Positions 10,915-23,509 of a DNA stretch of 64,000 bases are shown piece by piece. The translations under genes were made by a program, and so were the position numbers. Position 1 is the stretch's first letter; each line of letters begins with the position of its first letter. Source of the DNA: Chamaelirium japonicum (taxonomy: Eukaryota > Streptophyta > Magnoliopsida > Liliales > Melanthiaceae); the NCBI GenBank assembly GCA_947650365.1, contig OX393552.1:52893428-52957427 (forward strand), in the 5' to 3' direction. The notes beneath the pieces were generated by a model that had not been told where the DNA came from, did not search any database, and worked only from the letters and a program-made list of their open reading frames with translations.

Positions 10915-13900
10915 ATCTCCCACTAGGTCTAACGAGGAATAACGGTGTTGAGCTCTGTAGCTTCTACATGCTGCCCAAAAAGCCTTTGCAGGAATTCCCT
11001 AAAGGAATTGGCAACATTGTCTGTAGATTCCACCTCAGTACCGCTACTTGCATTTCCTCCTATAACTGTCAGATCAAGTGGAGTTTGTACTTGATGGGTT
11101 TCCCCTAACGGTGGTGCCTAGTCTCCTTGGACCTTGCTTACCGCTCTTCTATTGTAACAACAGATAACTGAGCCTCTGGTACGCGTCCCAAGTTCTCTAA
11201 GAACTTCCTAAGCCTTACCACCTGATATACTACTTCGCACGCAACAACGTGTTAAGCCTCTGCGGTAGAGTCTGTGATGCACTTGCTTCACACTCTACCA
11301 ACTACCGCTTCTAATCCCAAGATAAAAATAATCCCTGAAATCGATTTTCTGGAACGCACATCTGACACCAAAGTCAGATCCAGTGTGTCCAATCGATATC
11401 AGGACCTGTGAAGTGCAAACTAACTCACAATCCTTACTTAATGAGGATTTATGAGTATACCCTTCACATTGGTCCAGAGATCTGGACCCGGGTTCAACTG
11501 AAACCGACCCATCATTCCTGCTACGCAATAGATATCTAGCCTCGTAAAACGAATCTGGCTAGAATCTTATCTTCATGCGTAGCCTGTGACAGCAAGAGAA
11601 CCTTGCTCTGGTTATCTAGAGTTACCTTGATTCCCAGAGCATAACTCGCCTCACTAGGGTCTTTCACATCGAATTGTGATGACTACAAACCTTTACCGTA
11701 AACAATATTCTTACATCATTTTCAATCAGTAGGATATCGTTAACGTAAAGTACTATGTACACCATTGTAGCTTTTTCACCTTTCTTGTACCCACTTGGTT
11801 TATCATCATTCTGATCAAATCCGTGTGAGCGGATTCCCTTGATCAAAATAGATATTCCAACCTGGATGCTTGCATCAGTCCATAAATGGACCGTTGCAAC
11901 TTGCATTCCAAATCTTCCTAACCTACTGACACAAAGCTTGGGGCTACATCATCCATATGTCCTTTCTAAATTCCCGTTAGGGAATAACTGTCTTGACATC
12001 CATCAACCAGATCTCCCAACTATAATGGGCTGTGATGGATTAAGAGGATCCGTTATAGACTTAGGCATAGCTACCAGTGAGATGGTTTTGACATAGTCAA
12101 TCCCTTCTCCTTTGGTAACTAATCTAGCTACTTAAGTCTTAACCGGGTGCTCTTCTTATACACCTCCTACACCCCGAAGGGTGATAGTGCTATAAGTGTC
12201 AAGACTGTTCCAAGGGACATTGATGCAAGCTTGCCTCCATGGTCTTTTGTCAGTCAGAGCTGTCGGAAGCTCCCACTACTTCTTCGTAGCTCTAGGGATC
12301 ATCCTCCTGAAACTCTGGATTAACTATCAAAGTTTCTCCATAGTATCCTTCAGGAGCTCTGATGGTCCCACAACGATGAGGTGGTGGTGGTACAAAGGAA
12401 GCTCCCACTACTTCTTCGTAGCTCTAGGGATCATCCTCCTGAAACTTTGGATTAACTATCGAAGTTTCTCTATAGTATCTTTCAGGAGCTCTGATGGTCC
12501 CACAACGACGAAGTGGTGGTGGTACAAAAGTGAATTGTTTCTACAGTGTCTGGTATATTAGTTTCTTGTATCATCTACTCCCACTACGTTTTCAAATGCG
12601 CACTCTCTACCAGTACCCAGTAGTTCACCCAGAACTACCTTACTGATAAACTTATGGTCTATAATATAATCCTGATCTAGGTAGATGGTGTTCGTAGAAA
12701 CGATTACCTTCCAAACCTCAAGATCATAGAACAGTCCACCTTATGCCTCCTAAGGGTAACCTACAAACAGATATACCTGGAACTATATCTCCATCTCATC
12801 CCTCTTGTCCTTTTGCACAAGTGCAGGACAACCCTATATCTCGAGACACTATAGTGTCAGCTTTCGCTTAGACCATAGCTCTCTATAGGTCTGAGGTGCT
12901 GATCTAGATGAGAGATAGTTTCAGATATAAGCTATTGTTTTAAGGTGCATCCCCACCAAAAGGTAGGTAGTACACTTGGCAATATTCATCATACTATGGA
13001 CCATGTCAAATAGGGTCTGATTCCTTCTCTCGGAGACTTTATTCTGACGTGTCATCCTTGGAGCATTTAACTGGGAGCTAATCCCATGCTCCCTCAGGAT
13101 CTTATGGAACTTGTCCGATAGTGACTTATTCCTTCGATTAAATCGAAGAGACTCCTATCGTCTGGACGTTCTTGGAACCATAGACGTCAAAATTAACTAA
13201 CTCCCATACCTTCGTGGCCCTTTTAGTTATTCTGCCTTCCAGATTACACTCATAGGTTAGAAGGATCTCCGATGATTCTGTGAACAGAAACTCGGCCTTC
13301 TTCCACTTCTGAATTTATCTAAGGCAGAATATCTAAATCAGAGGGGTCACAAATGGGACAGCTTCTCCGAAGGATTTAGATGAATTTAAATTAGACGCTG
13401 CAGCTGTCATGAAATCTATTTCCGAATTAGGATTATATATAAAGAGATTATTCTGATCTATTTCTCTAGTAATGAAGCTATCTATTTAGTTTAAGATACA
13501 CACCTACGGTGCTGTCTAAAACTAAAAACTTCATTTACCAAAGAGGAAACATAACTACATCTCTAAAAAACAAAATCCGTATTTCGGAAAAACTAAGACA
13601 ATCATATCTAACAGCTTCCGCAGCGGCTTATGGCATCAGTACCTATGTTAGGATTAATTCACTATAAAGTAGCCTTCTGCTTTCCTTGAATCTCTATAGA
13701 CCCGAAGTCTACATTCCAAGAAGCATAAGAACTGCTACTAGATAGCAACTCAACTCCTAACATCCTGAGGCCATACTCAATCTTCAAATACCCCCTACAC
13801 TCGCCAAAGCGGAAACACTTCCGTCCTTAGCGTTACCAAACTTAGGAGTCCATACTAGTTTCTGCACTAGAATAGTATTCGATCTCTTATAAGTTACTCC

Positions 13901-16308
13901 CTTAGGTTCTTCTATAGAAGACCTAGGTTAAGCACTAAAGGCTTTGCCTTTAATCTTGATCCCATCCTATGTCTCTTGGAAATCTCCTTAGAAGTTCTGC
14001 GTTTATCATCTCTAACTTATTAAAGCTAAAGTCTCTGATAACGCCTTCGAAGGTTCCAGACAAGGACGCAAGACAGACGTCTTCCACCACCTCGTCATCT
14101 GGTACTATGTCTTTGGAATCTAGTTCGATCTGGAACTCAAGTATGTGTTCCCGAACAAGCATACCCTTAGACATCTCGGTACCGACAAGTATCTTGGTGG
14201 AAAGGCGATGAGTCGACTGACTTCGCCTTCCAGACATCTTATGCAAGTAAAACTTTATTAGAGAAGACCCGGCATATCTTTGACTCGCTTCTAAAGAGTT
14301 GTCCGCAACTCTGCTATAACACATAACATGCACATCTCCTCAGACTCTCGCTAGTCGTTATATGCCCTAGTTAGTGCCCTAGTGATATCTGGACCCATTA
14401 GGTCTAGTACAGGGATATTAAGATTAGAAGCCAATGTACGTTTACTACCCTATGCATAAGCTAAAGTTAGCGCTTCCGCTCTACGTAGTTAAAGACCCGA
14501 TAACTGGTTCTCTTATGGGATAGCGGATAGGGGAACTATATGGTTGAATGAAAACGAATGCATAATAACTTATTTTATGGATTTTTAAAACAAGCTAATT
14601 ATATCCAAATGCCAACGCTACCCTCACAGCGAAGACACATCTATGGATTAATTTAACCATGTATGTAAGATCTCGGAATAGGCTGCACCTGTCCGAGGGG
14701 GCAGTGTGCAGGTCATCCGCTTACACGGGTCTTTCCCTTGACCCTATCCAAATCTGCCAACTAAGGGCTTTGATGGACCATGGTTATCCTTTTGGCCAGT
14801 ACCACGTGATCACCATTGTCTTCGCAACGAATACCTCACGTGTACTTCGGATGCTTAACCACGAGCCTAGGCAATTACGGAACGGAAGTTCTAACGGCCC
14901 CCACGAGGGTGAGTAAAGCCTGAACCCTTGGCGCCATAACCGCCATATCCCGAGGGAGAACACTAAGTAGCTTGGCATGGAAAAACACAGCTCTCACCCG
15001 AGGGGGTTGTTGAGTTATGCCCTCCCACCCGAGCACGAAGTGATTGGTCGTGGAGGCCAGAGAATCTCTAAAAGTCCTCTCTTACATCCCTTATTAAATT
15101 TGAGGGTTATTTAATGCAAGTATGAGTGTACACTAAGGTCACGACAACCTATACACTAGACCCTGGTCATACCGTGCTCCCACTAGTGTTTCAAGCCTTT
15201 CGCGAAGCATTAATCGATCTCGGAATATCATAGTCCCTGCCTCAAGTGGATTTCTCCACTCAAGGGTCACATTACATATCCTAAGAACATCGATGCTTCG
15301 CAAACTTGGCTATTACGCTAATGCCCTGGAGCCTAGCCTAAGGTCAGACTGACAGGAAAGGTCTTCCACTATCATGGTGCCTCGCTTATAAATTTGACGA
15401 ATGATGTCATAGTAGAATTCCAACTCATTCTAGGTTTCGATGCTTGCCAAATAAGCACACCCGACTAATCGGGTGTTGACCTAATGGGGGCATAACCAAA
15501 TGTGAGAAATTCATGCTATCATCAAGGGTCAATTAAATAATAGGCGTCACTTAGTAGAATCCTATCCTAATAAGGTCGCTAGGACCCGAGGGGAAAGGGC
15601 ATCCCTCTAACATAGATAATTAAATTATCGCATCGGGGTTCTTTACAGAATTATAAAGAACTACTGAAAGAAACAAGCACACAACTGAATCAAGTTCAGG
15701 GTCCGACCCCTGAACCTGACTAGCACAGCGCAGGCTCTCTGTCTCCTTCGCAAGGTCCTCGACCCGGTGCAAGCCTCTGTATACGATCTCCTGACGCTTT
15801 CTGCCCTTTGCCGTCATCGTGTACGCTTCGCCGGATCGCCATCGTCCTCCAAGGTTCTGCTCATCTTCCCGGTGGTGGATCTCTACGGCAAGTCCTCCTC
15901 TTCAATCTGTAACCGAAAAAGATCTAGTACGCTTCGAGCAAGTGCTCGCTCGTACACAATTTCCTAGAAAGAAAAGGAAAACAAACCTAGCAAAAGCCTG
16001 GGAATCAAGGGTGGTAAATCTTCACCTCTTGCCCGACTATGGCTCTAAAATCTATCCACACATAGAAGAAAAAACATCCAGACAAAATTGCTAACACGGG
16101 GTCCGACCCCCGGTAGCAAGCAATCACATATCCAGAATAATTTTTAGAAGCGGCGCCCTGCAAGAACGATTCATAGAACACACAAAAAAATATACTATGC
16201 ATGATCTACTCGTAGAACCCCGATGGCGGCACATACTATTCATGCGCGCACATGACAGTTTCATGAAAAAAAATAAAACACACACCACTAGCGTGCTCTG
16301 ATACCAAT
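10915..16308 (-). pseudogene. Degenerate copia internal region
   Basis: Minus-strand traces only: a reverse-transcriptase YV-x-D-box-like piece (VLYVNDILLIENDV) near 11,700-11,760, and a gag-like piece near 13,950-14,330. A long non-coding leader separates the primer site from gag. The coding part carries many breaks, out of proportion to the near-identical LTRs, so the copy probably moved with proteins supplied by another element. Confidence 0.7.
12270..12530 (+). repeat. Tandem duplication, ~129 bp x2, inside copia
   Basis: Two adjacent copies both start GAAGCTCCCACTACTTCTTC and end near GTGGTGGTGGTACAAA, with a few differences. It lies within the copia internal region. Its presence in the source copy cannot be judged from this window. 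Confidence 0.85.
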
Positions 16309-18639
16309 TGTTGGAAATAAATCCATGGTAGAGGCCCGCAGCGGAAGCAAAGTGAAGGTCCGAGGACCGTGAGCGGTGTGCGTTACATATCAAAATTTTC
16401 ATCGAAACGATCTACATATGCGTGTATGAATCTAGCATGGCAACTACGCGAACCCCTAACGATGATCTAACGCGAAAGAACAAACTAGCATGAATGCATG
16501 TTCTAATTATGTTAGATCTACTTGTTAGAGGTCATACCTGCGTGCGAAATCTTTCACCGCGACAAATTTCTTCTTTGTCGATGGAGACGGGCTACGGATC
16601 TGCTCGACATAGCTTTGGTGCGACGGCCATAACTTTCTGCTCCGAACTCTGATTGGGCTGAAATTTGGACTGCAGGTAGCCAACTTCGAGACGCAACTTT
16701 TACAACAAGTTTCACGTCGTTTGGACTTCTGTAGCTCCCGGAACCGCAGAAACAACGTTGATTTTCTGTGCAGATTCTGGACAGCAAAAGGTTGCGGGAG
16801 ACGCCTTCTAGTTCACCCGATCTCACACGATGCACGGCACCTCGTCGATGGATCTCTGAGTGCCTCCATACGAAGAGTCTTCTCCTTCTACAAAACACCA
16901 CGTGAGGAAGACGAGTCGCCATCCAATGGCGCAAGCGAGAGAGCGAGAGAGATGAGAGAGGAGATGCGAAGAGAGGAGAGGGGGCGGCTAGGGTTTCCCC
17001 ATGCCATGGCCGGCCCTAGGGCTTGCATGGCTCTATTAATTTCGTGCCCCCTCTCTCTCCTTCTCATATATATAGCCGGCCTATCCATATGGATAAGGAC
17101 AGTATGGATAAGGATGATTGATTCAAGCCTTATCCCTATATATCTCTTCTTTATCTCTATCCTTTCCTTGTTTTCGAAAACGGTCAAAACCAGCCCGTTT
17201 TCTGCGCCTCATAACCGGCCCCTTCATCGGAGGCAACAACCTCTCGAAACTAATGGGGCCGGCCTTGACCAGTCTCTCAACACTTAGGGCCGGCCCCCTT
17301 AGTGCATAGTGGCGCATGGTATGACCAAAACGCCCTTATGCCACTAGTTGGCCGTTCCTCGTGTACGAGACTTTGCAAGGCACACATAAGTGAAGTGCAC
17401 CAGTGATTTCACTATTCTCTGAGGTTCCCGTAGGGTGCCCCTAGTGAAGTCAACTAGTCAACTCGCAACATGTCCCGGTGCATCGCACCCATATGGCAAA
17501 GTCCACTTATGGTAAGGAATTGCTACATGCGTCTCTGCACTAACCTAGGGTTTTCCCTTAGTGCACACACGTAGCTACGCATCTACCGAGCACTAGTGCA
17601 AAGCACTCACGGAGCGTATGCTTGGATTTCTCGCTTCCTCTAACTACGTTCTGTGTTTCGATGAGATGGTATAAGAACCATACATAATGTCGATAAGGTG
17701 GAACCTTCAGGGACCAGGGTTCATGGCTTCCAACTCAGACTCGATCGACACACTACCCGAGTGTACCATCGATCCTCTGAGTCTGAGTTAACCTGCGTAG
17801 CCACCCAGAGTGCGACGCAGGCTGCACTCCAATCCCCCCGGACTTACTATGTTCTCCTACATACCCCTGCTCTCCGCTTAGTATGGTAAACTCGTTGTCC
17901 CTCCACTGGTGCCATGATGCAACTCGAGCGGTGGAGAATACCGTCAGACTCGAGTGCTCATATGACTCGGTTCCTTCCAGGTTGACCACATACATCGTAC
18001 CTCCGATTACTCTTTCGAGCAACCGGATCCGTCACCAGTCCAACCGATGACCACCTGGCCAGGGTTTAATACAACGTAGGTCAGACCAAGGAACGCACCT
18101 CCCGTTAGGGGTGTGGATAGCCTGCAGGAGTGACACGCTGATGCAACGCCAGCCGGGTAACCCAGTACACCGTGGTTTTGGATCACTGTATCCGGATCCT
18201 CACACATTGGTGCGCCAAAGCACCACACAACTGGTTAGTCCACCAGACATGGTTCCTTAGGGTTTAGGACCGTTTTACCCTAAACAGAAACACGGTTTAG
18301 TACACTGATGTCTGCTCATCGATCTGTGCACCGTGTTGGTTCCGTTCGGCCACAGACACTGTGCCTGGTAATGACCGTGGTGGAGACACCCACGCTCTGT
18401 CATCCCAACAGCTTAACCTGATAGGGCGACCAACCCTAATCAGAGCTGCGAACGTATTTAGGTTACATGGGACCAGTCCCTTGAGTCTCCCACTCAAGTG
18501 GATTACCATGTAGCCATGGCTCTCTGTTCTGTAATCAGAACACGTACTAAGGTACGTACCAATATGCAATCCTATACTATCAACCATACAAAGCTAAACA
18601 CTAGGTTTTTACGAGCTATAGACCTCACCAATTCTAACA
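16309..18639 (-). repeat. 5' LTR of the copia element
   Basis: 2,331 bp, about 99.2% identical by eye to 8584-10914. Its inner edge (16309) adjoins the initiator-Met primer site ATTGGTATCAGAGC; its outer edge (18639) adjoins the CATTA duplication. Confidence 0.9.
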
Positions 18640-18644
18640 CATTA

Positions 18645-19530
18645 TGTATAACACCCTCGAAAGCAGCAAGTCGCGAGTTTACTTGAGTGATGATTTCATT
18701 TTTCATTTGAGGTAACTTCTTCATTTTGCCTTCTTATATTGTTGAATTTTATCTTTGCCACCCCCACATGAACTAGTTGCTTCTTAGAGACATGGAAACC
18801 CACTGCACGAACTCCTCCTTTTGTGTCCTTGTTGAATACTTATGTTAACTCATCGGTGTCAATGTCTCCATAAGTATTGCCACTTCCATCTCCACTCATG
18901 CTTGGGCCTTTTCTTTTTTTTCGACAGCCTTTAGTTCATCCTATAGTATTTAAATATGGATAATGTTAAAAAGCAAAAATCTTGCACTCATATATTAACA
19001 AAAACAAGGCAAGATATATATTATCATTCTTCAATTATAGAACTGATAAAAAAATATTTACTCACATATTTACTCCTAGCACTCTCCAGATCGGTTCAAT
19101 CTTTATATTCAAGTGCTGCATACCATCTGTCTAACTGTCGTATATCCTTTTCAGGCACATCTTTTTGCTGATGTTCACATTTCATAAGTTAGGTAAGAAA
19201 GTGTTGTTCAGAATAAAAATTATAATAAAATCGATACATACCATTAGATATTTTTTTTGGGCATATGAACGACGTCCAAGACAATGAAAAAACTCTAACT
19301 TTTTTCAATTCTCGGTATTCTTAATGTTTTACTCCTTTTTTTTGAATCGTTCTCATTTTGCACAACTTTTTCCAAATTTCAGGATCAATTCCTAATGGTT
19401 CAGCTCCAAGAGGATCAGCATCCTTCAAGATGGCACGCAATGTATTTTTGAATGTTCTAAATTTTTGAGACCAAGACTTCTCCAACAATGGGCGAGCTAC
19501 GTCCGACGGAACATCAACCTCAAATTCACA
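18645..19530 (-). CDS. CACTA TNP1/Transposase_24-type protein, N-terminal part
   Basis: Read on minus, separate coding blocks appear. About 19,530-19,330 encodes FEVDVPSDVARPLLEKSWSQ, then KFRTFKNTLRAIL and EIWKKLCKMRTIQKK, the W-K-x-L-C/KF-x-xYK type pattern of plant Ptta/En/Spm Transposase_24 proteins. About 19,165-19,080 encodes DVPEKDIRQLDRWYAALEYK. About 18,900-18,740 encodes KGGVRAVGFHVSKKQLVHVG. About 18,730-18,645 encodes a coiled stretch (KMKKLPQMKNEIITQVNSRL) that continues in frame into 8232-8578. The blocks are partly exons and partly separated by stops and a frame change near 18,730, so the gene is no longer functional. It belongs to the CACTA element. Confidence 0.55.
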
Positions 19531-20780
19531 CTAGTAGCGGGTAAGATAATTAGGAAGCATAAAAATGTAGAGTACCAATCAAAGTATTCACATTAGAAGT
19601 AAAACAAATATTGACCATCAATAAAGGATTGAAACACAAAGAATAATTACAAGATAATAGCTTCTGTCAAAAAAAATACCCAATCAAAGATATTGTAGTG
19701 AACAAATCCTTCCAACCATGATAATCCGATATAGTAGTGTAGCTAGGAATTTCTGAAATGGAGGACTTAAAGTTATAGCACTAATAGATCTATTAAATGT
19801 ACGACATTTGTACCCAAAAAGAAGAAAAAATGATGGTGAAGAAGAATGCATACATCTGTTCTATTCTTCAAACCCAATCCACAACATATATTATCAGAGC
19901 CATGGCCTTAAGGGCTTTATACCTAAAAGGGTAAAGTTAGAGAAAGGAATCTAGGGCTAAAATAAAAACCCTAAACAAACTTGTTACATAACATCATTTA
20001 TGCACTATAAACATATTCCAAAAAAACTCAAATAAAGATCATGTACTTTCCTTTCAAAAGCACTATAAAAATAATTTTTTAAGAAAATAAAATTTGTTTT
20101 CACAAACGTACAGGGTGAAGCAAAGACCTCATCGGATTTTGATTCATCATGCCCAATAAAAAAGGAATTTTCTTTCAAACCCTAGAACCCAAAATCCCCC
20201 ATAAGGCCTGGTAGGGCTTTGATTCCTCCTCGTCTCCGGAATCGAAGAGAGGGGAAAACAAAGGCCAACATACAGCCTGAGCCTAAATAACAGGCTGCCT
20301 AGCACCTGAGAATAGCAAAGGATGAGAGGCCGACAATCAAGATGAAAGGATCTAGTGAATGGGATCGGATTATTGCCTATTTTTAAAAAAAAAATCCCTA
20401 AACTCGGATGTGATCCGCTGACACTACATATTTGAAGAATGAAAATCATAAACTCACAGTTAATTAAGCAATGAAACATAAAGATCGTTCCTCCGCGATA
20501 GGGATTGAGTCGTAAAACGTCTTCTACTCTTTGCTTCTCTTCGATGGCGGCCGCTGTTTTGATGAATGGGTTTGGGGAGATAAAAGGCTCCTCTTCGATG
20601 GCGGCCGCTATTTTGATAAATAATGAAAGCTCCTCTTCGATGGCAGTTGCTGTTTTGATGAATGAATTTGGGGAGATGAAATGATGCAGGTTTAGGGTTA
20701 TGTTCATTCGTTGTAATACCCAATATGCCCGTCACCAAACAACTATCAAGGGCGCGAAAATCTAAAACCGCCTCCCAACC
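19531..20780. other. CACTA interior, upstream of its gene
   Basis: AT-rich. No further conserved domain was recognised. A short tandem repeat of about 53 bp (three copies: CTCCTCTTCGATGGC with TTTTGATGAATG) lies at about 20,528-20,690 and probably forms part of the transposon gene's leader; the minus-strand frame across it is repetitive. Confidence 0.5.
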
Positions 20781-20789
20781 CCTGCGGGA

Positions 20790-21051
20790 AAAATTGGTAA
20801 ATTTTTTTACTTTTTAATTTCAAGCTCCTTCAAAATCTGGCTCCATAATTTGGGTTTTAATAATTCCCAACGGTTTTACAATGTTATAAATATTATCAAA
20901 AAGGTTGAAAATTTAATAAAACTAAATGAGTTAAACTCCTAGCGGATTTAGGGATTTATAACACTTATCTTCCGTTACAAATCTCTAACGGATTTTAAGG
21001 GTTAGGAAACCGAAATTACTATTGTTACAAGTTATCCATTTTGGTGTAGTG
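20790..21051. repeat. CACTA right subterminal region and terminus
   Basis: Contains CAACGGTTTT, CTAGCGGATTT, CCGTTACAAA and CTAACGGATTTT motifs, related to those at the left end, and finishes with TTTTGGTGTAGTG next to the TCT duplication. Confidence 0.65.
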
Positions 21052-21505
21052 TCTTCTGCCATCCTTCGCGCCCGAACCTTGGACATGTTGAGGGCTTGTT
21101 TTAAGCCAACATCCTCAACAAAAGCAGGCGACGCCGAAGCTTGGAGGGATGAGCCTCGGATGGAGCTAAGGACACCCCCTGCCAGGTTAGTCCTCTTTTC
21201 CTCCCCCCCCCCCCCCCCCCCCCCCCCCCCCTTTTTTTTTTTTTGTTGTTGTGGATGTTGAGACCGACCGTACCCACCCCTTTACCTCTTATTCCCATGC
21301 CACGGCCATGGCCACTGGCCATGTGGCCGGCGATTGTAAAGCATGTGAGACCCGACCAAGCCCCCATCGGCCACCAACTATGTGGCCGACGACTAAGCAA
21401 TAACATCCAACTACCATGGGTAGCCCGACCACCTGGCCACCCCATTGACCACCCAACTGTTAAATCGAACCCCTCGTCTAGTCGTATTCCAACCCTGTGT
21501 CTCTC

Positions 21506-21537
<32 letters not shown>

Positions 21538-21800
21538 GGGGGGGGGGTGTTGTTGGATGAAGAGTCCTTCACCTTTTTTTTTTCCAATTGTGGTGGCCCT
21601 GTGTGTGTGCTAATGAGAGGATATTGTCGATGAGAGGATAATACAGGTTTTGTTGGGTGAAGTGATTTAGGTTGGGTGAAGCAATTCAGGTTCTACCCCG
21701 TTCATCACGGAGGGGCGAACCTGCTCCACAAATTACCCCACCGGTACATGGATAATGATACAGTGTACTCGGACTACAAAGATGACAAGTGGGCGCAGTA
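21052..21800. other. Retroelement-like spacer with homopolymer runs
   Basis: A long C run (about 21,203-21,230) followed by a T run (to 21,244), and a (GT)n then 27-base G run (about 21,507-21,547). Plus-strand text near 21,100-21,190 (DAEAWRDEPRMEL) looks like more of the Tat-type extra ORF region, but no domain is certain. The homopolymers may be length-variable or mis-sized. Confidence 0.45.
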
Positions 21801-21819
21801 GCACCTGACGAGCGACAAG

Positions 21820-23312
21820 TTGACATGGAAGGAAAAGGAGCGGCCGAGGAAGACATGGACTGAAGCGAAGTTCGTGTCCAAGAAGGCCAAGCTTATCCTG
21901 ACCATGGAAAAGGTCGTTATCGGACAAAGCAAGACCCCTAAACGAGCTCCCAAGGCACGGAAGCCAAAGTCTCCTCCTTTCTTAACTCAAGAGGAGATCG
22001 AGAAGCTGAGCACCCATGTAAAGAGCACAAGCGAGGAGGAGTCGGGAGAGGAGGAGGAAGAAGAAGAAGAGAAAGAGGAGGCCGAGGCGGAGAGGAGAGC
22101 CAAGGTAGCTATGGATGCTGATCCTCAGCCTCGCCAAATGGAGGACTTGGAGAAAGAGTCTCTGGAGGGGACGAAGCAGGCCGAGATGGCCTTTGATTTT
22201 GAAGTCGCACAATGGAAGCTACCGAAGAAAAAGAAAGGAATCGAAGAGGGGGAGATAGAGAAGGAAGCTTCTGGGGGGTCCCCCCTCAATCTCAATGACC
22301 CCATCTTCGAGGTCAGGGGCGGAGCTGGCGCCACCCCGCCGAGGGTCGACGAAGAGGGCCCAACAATTATCGAGCCGGCTAGAGTGGCGGCAGAGATAGT
22401 TGACAGCCCTGGTGAAGGGGAAGAAGGTTGTGGAGGAGACGACCTCTACTCATTCCCCACTCCAGCCGGACCAACCTTCCATTGTCGAGGCGACAATCGG
22501 TTAGTGCTTCTACTCTGACTGTGACAGTATTGTTCTTCCCTTGTCAGCGAATTGATCGATCTTCTTTGCAAGTGCAGGTACCCCCGTCGTTGAAGCTCGA
22601 TGAGGGGATGAGCGGGTGGTTTCCTTGGTTGTGGCCGAGAAACCAAGTGCCCTCTCCTCCGAGGTGCCGAGGCGAAAGGGGAGAAAGCAGGTCGCCAAGC
22701 CATGGACGAAGAGGTTGGCCGAGGTGGAGGCGGAGATAGAGGCACAGAAGGCCACGGTTAGGGTGGCATAGGAGGAGCTGGCTGCTCAGCTCGACCCTCG
22801 GTTTTATATAGCTGCCCTAAGCCGCCTCGTTAGAGCCTTTGAAGTCGATTCGAAGACCTTAGTCGAGGACGCGGCGGACTTGGTGAGTGCATCTCCACTT
22901 TGCATGGTATAACTTGACTTGAAGTTTGTTGACGATTGTCTCTGTGTTGATGTCCTTCGGTTTGATACGGATAGCTCAGAAGAGCGCTCGCTTGGAGCAG
23001 CAAGCCGAGACCGAGGTTGTCTCGAAGCTCTTATCCAAGAGGACAGTGGAGCGGTCGGCAGCACGGGACAAGGCCTTGGCGGCGAAGCATGAGGCGCCCG
23101 AAGCTCGGGTTCTGATGGAGTCACTCCAGAGTCGTCTCGTTGTTCGCTGCTTAGAGTTGGAGGTGGCTCAAGCCTTTGTCGAGGAGTTGAAGGCTCAATT
23201 GAGCATTGAAGCTACCTCCAGCGTCTCTCGAGAGAAGAAGGTCAAGCAACTCGAGGTGGACAACGCCAGCCTAACGAAGACGGCGAGCGAGGCTGTAGCA
23301 TTTGTGACTTAG
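21820..23312 (+). pseudogene. Tat-type extra ORF, acidic coiled-coil protein remnant
   Basis: A plus-strand frame from 21,820 encodes a lysine/glutamate-rich protein: basic start (KRAPKARKPKSPP), an acidic run (EEESGEEEEEEEEKEEAEAE), then low-complexity text. A second coiled-coil segment lies at about 22,970-23,310 (LEQQAETEVVSKLLSKRTVE and ELKAQLSIEA). Intron-like GT-AG boundaries, which extra ORFs of this lineage are known to use, appear near 22,884 and 22,975. No enzyme motif. The 67-bp repeat follows directly, linking it to the Tat-like remnant at the window start, where the same repeat lies antisense to gag. Fossil, broken in several places. Confidence 0.55.
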
Positions 23313-23509
23313 TGCACGGGTGGCTAGTCTTCAAAGGAGTCTGGCATCGACAAGCCTTAAGGTAGCTTGTACTTTATTATCTTTTTTGAGTATGTGGTCA
23401 TGTCTTGTACTTCCTTCTCTTTTGATAATAAAAGATCACCCTTCTGACTTGGATGACTTGTCTAAATTGTCTTTTGAACGTCTTGAATGTTTAATGAATG
23501 CTGTTATCT

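Larger units (their letters stand above)
8584..18639 (-). mobile_element. Ty1/copia element with 2.33-kb LTRs
   Basis: Minus-strand order: 5' LTR 16309-18639, primer site just below 16309 (ATTGGTATCAGAGC), internal region, polypurine tract (AGTGGGAGAT, about 10915-10924), 3' LTR 8584-10914. Target duplication CATTA at 8579-8583 and 18640-18644. LTR ends TGTTAGAATT/ATTTCCAACA. I count about 19 differences between the LTRs (0.8%), mostly transitions; at 1.3e-8 per site per year this is roughly 0.3 million years, perhaps double at a slower rate. Long LTRs fit the SIRE/Maximus lineage, but that is a guess. Structure whole; the coding region is heavily broken. Confidence 0.9.
5947..21051 (-). mobile_element. 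CACTA (En/Spm) DNA transposon with nested copia
   Basis: Left end CATTACACCAAAA (5947-5959) and right end TTTTGGTGTAGTG (to 21051) are inverted with one difference (canonical CACTACACCAAAA on the right). A 3-bp duplication TCT flanks both ends (5944-5946, 21052-21054), the size typical of CACTA elements. Removing the copia insertion and its duplicated target leaves about 5.0 kb. A TNP1/Transposase_24-type gene lies on the minus strand. I see no TNPD-type DDE transposase, so this looks like a non-autonomous deletion derivative. Confidence 0.8.

Noticed and set aside
21820-22518. Host gene for an acidic nuclear protein
   Set aside because: Composition is low-complexity, the neighbouring 67-bp repeat ties it to the Tat-like family, and no intact gene structure follows.
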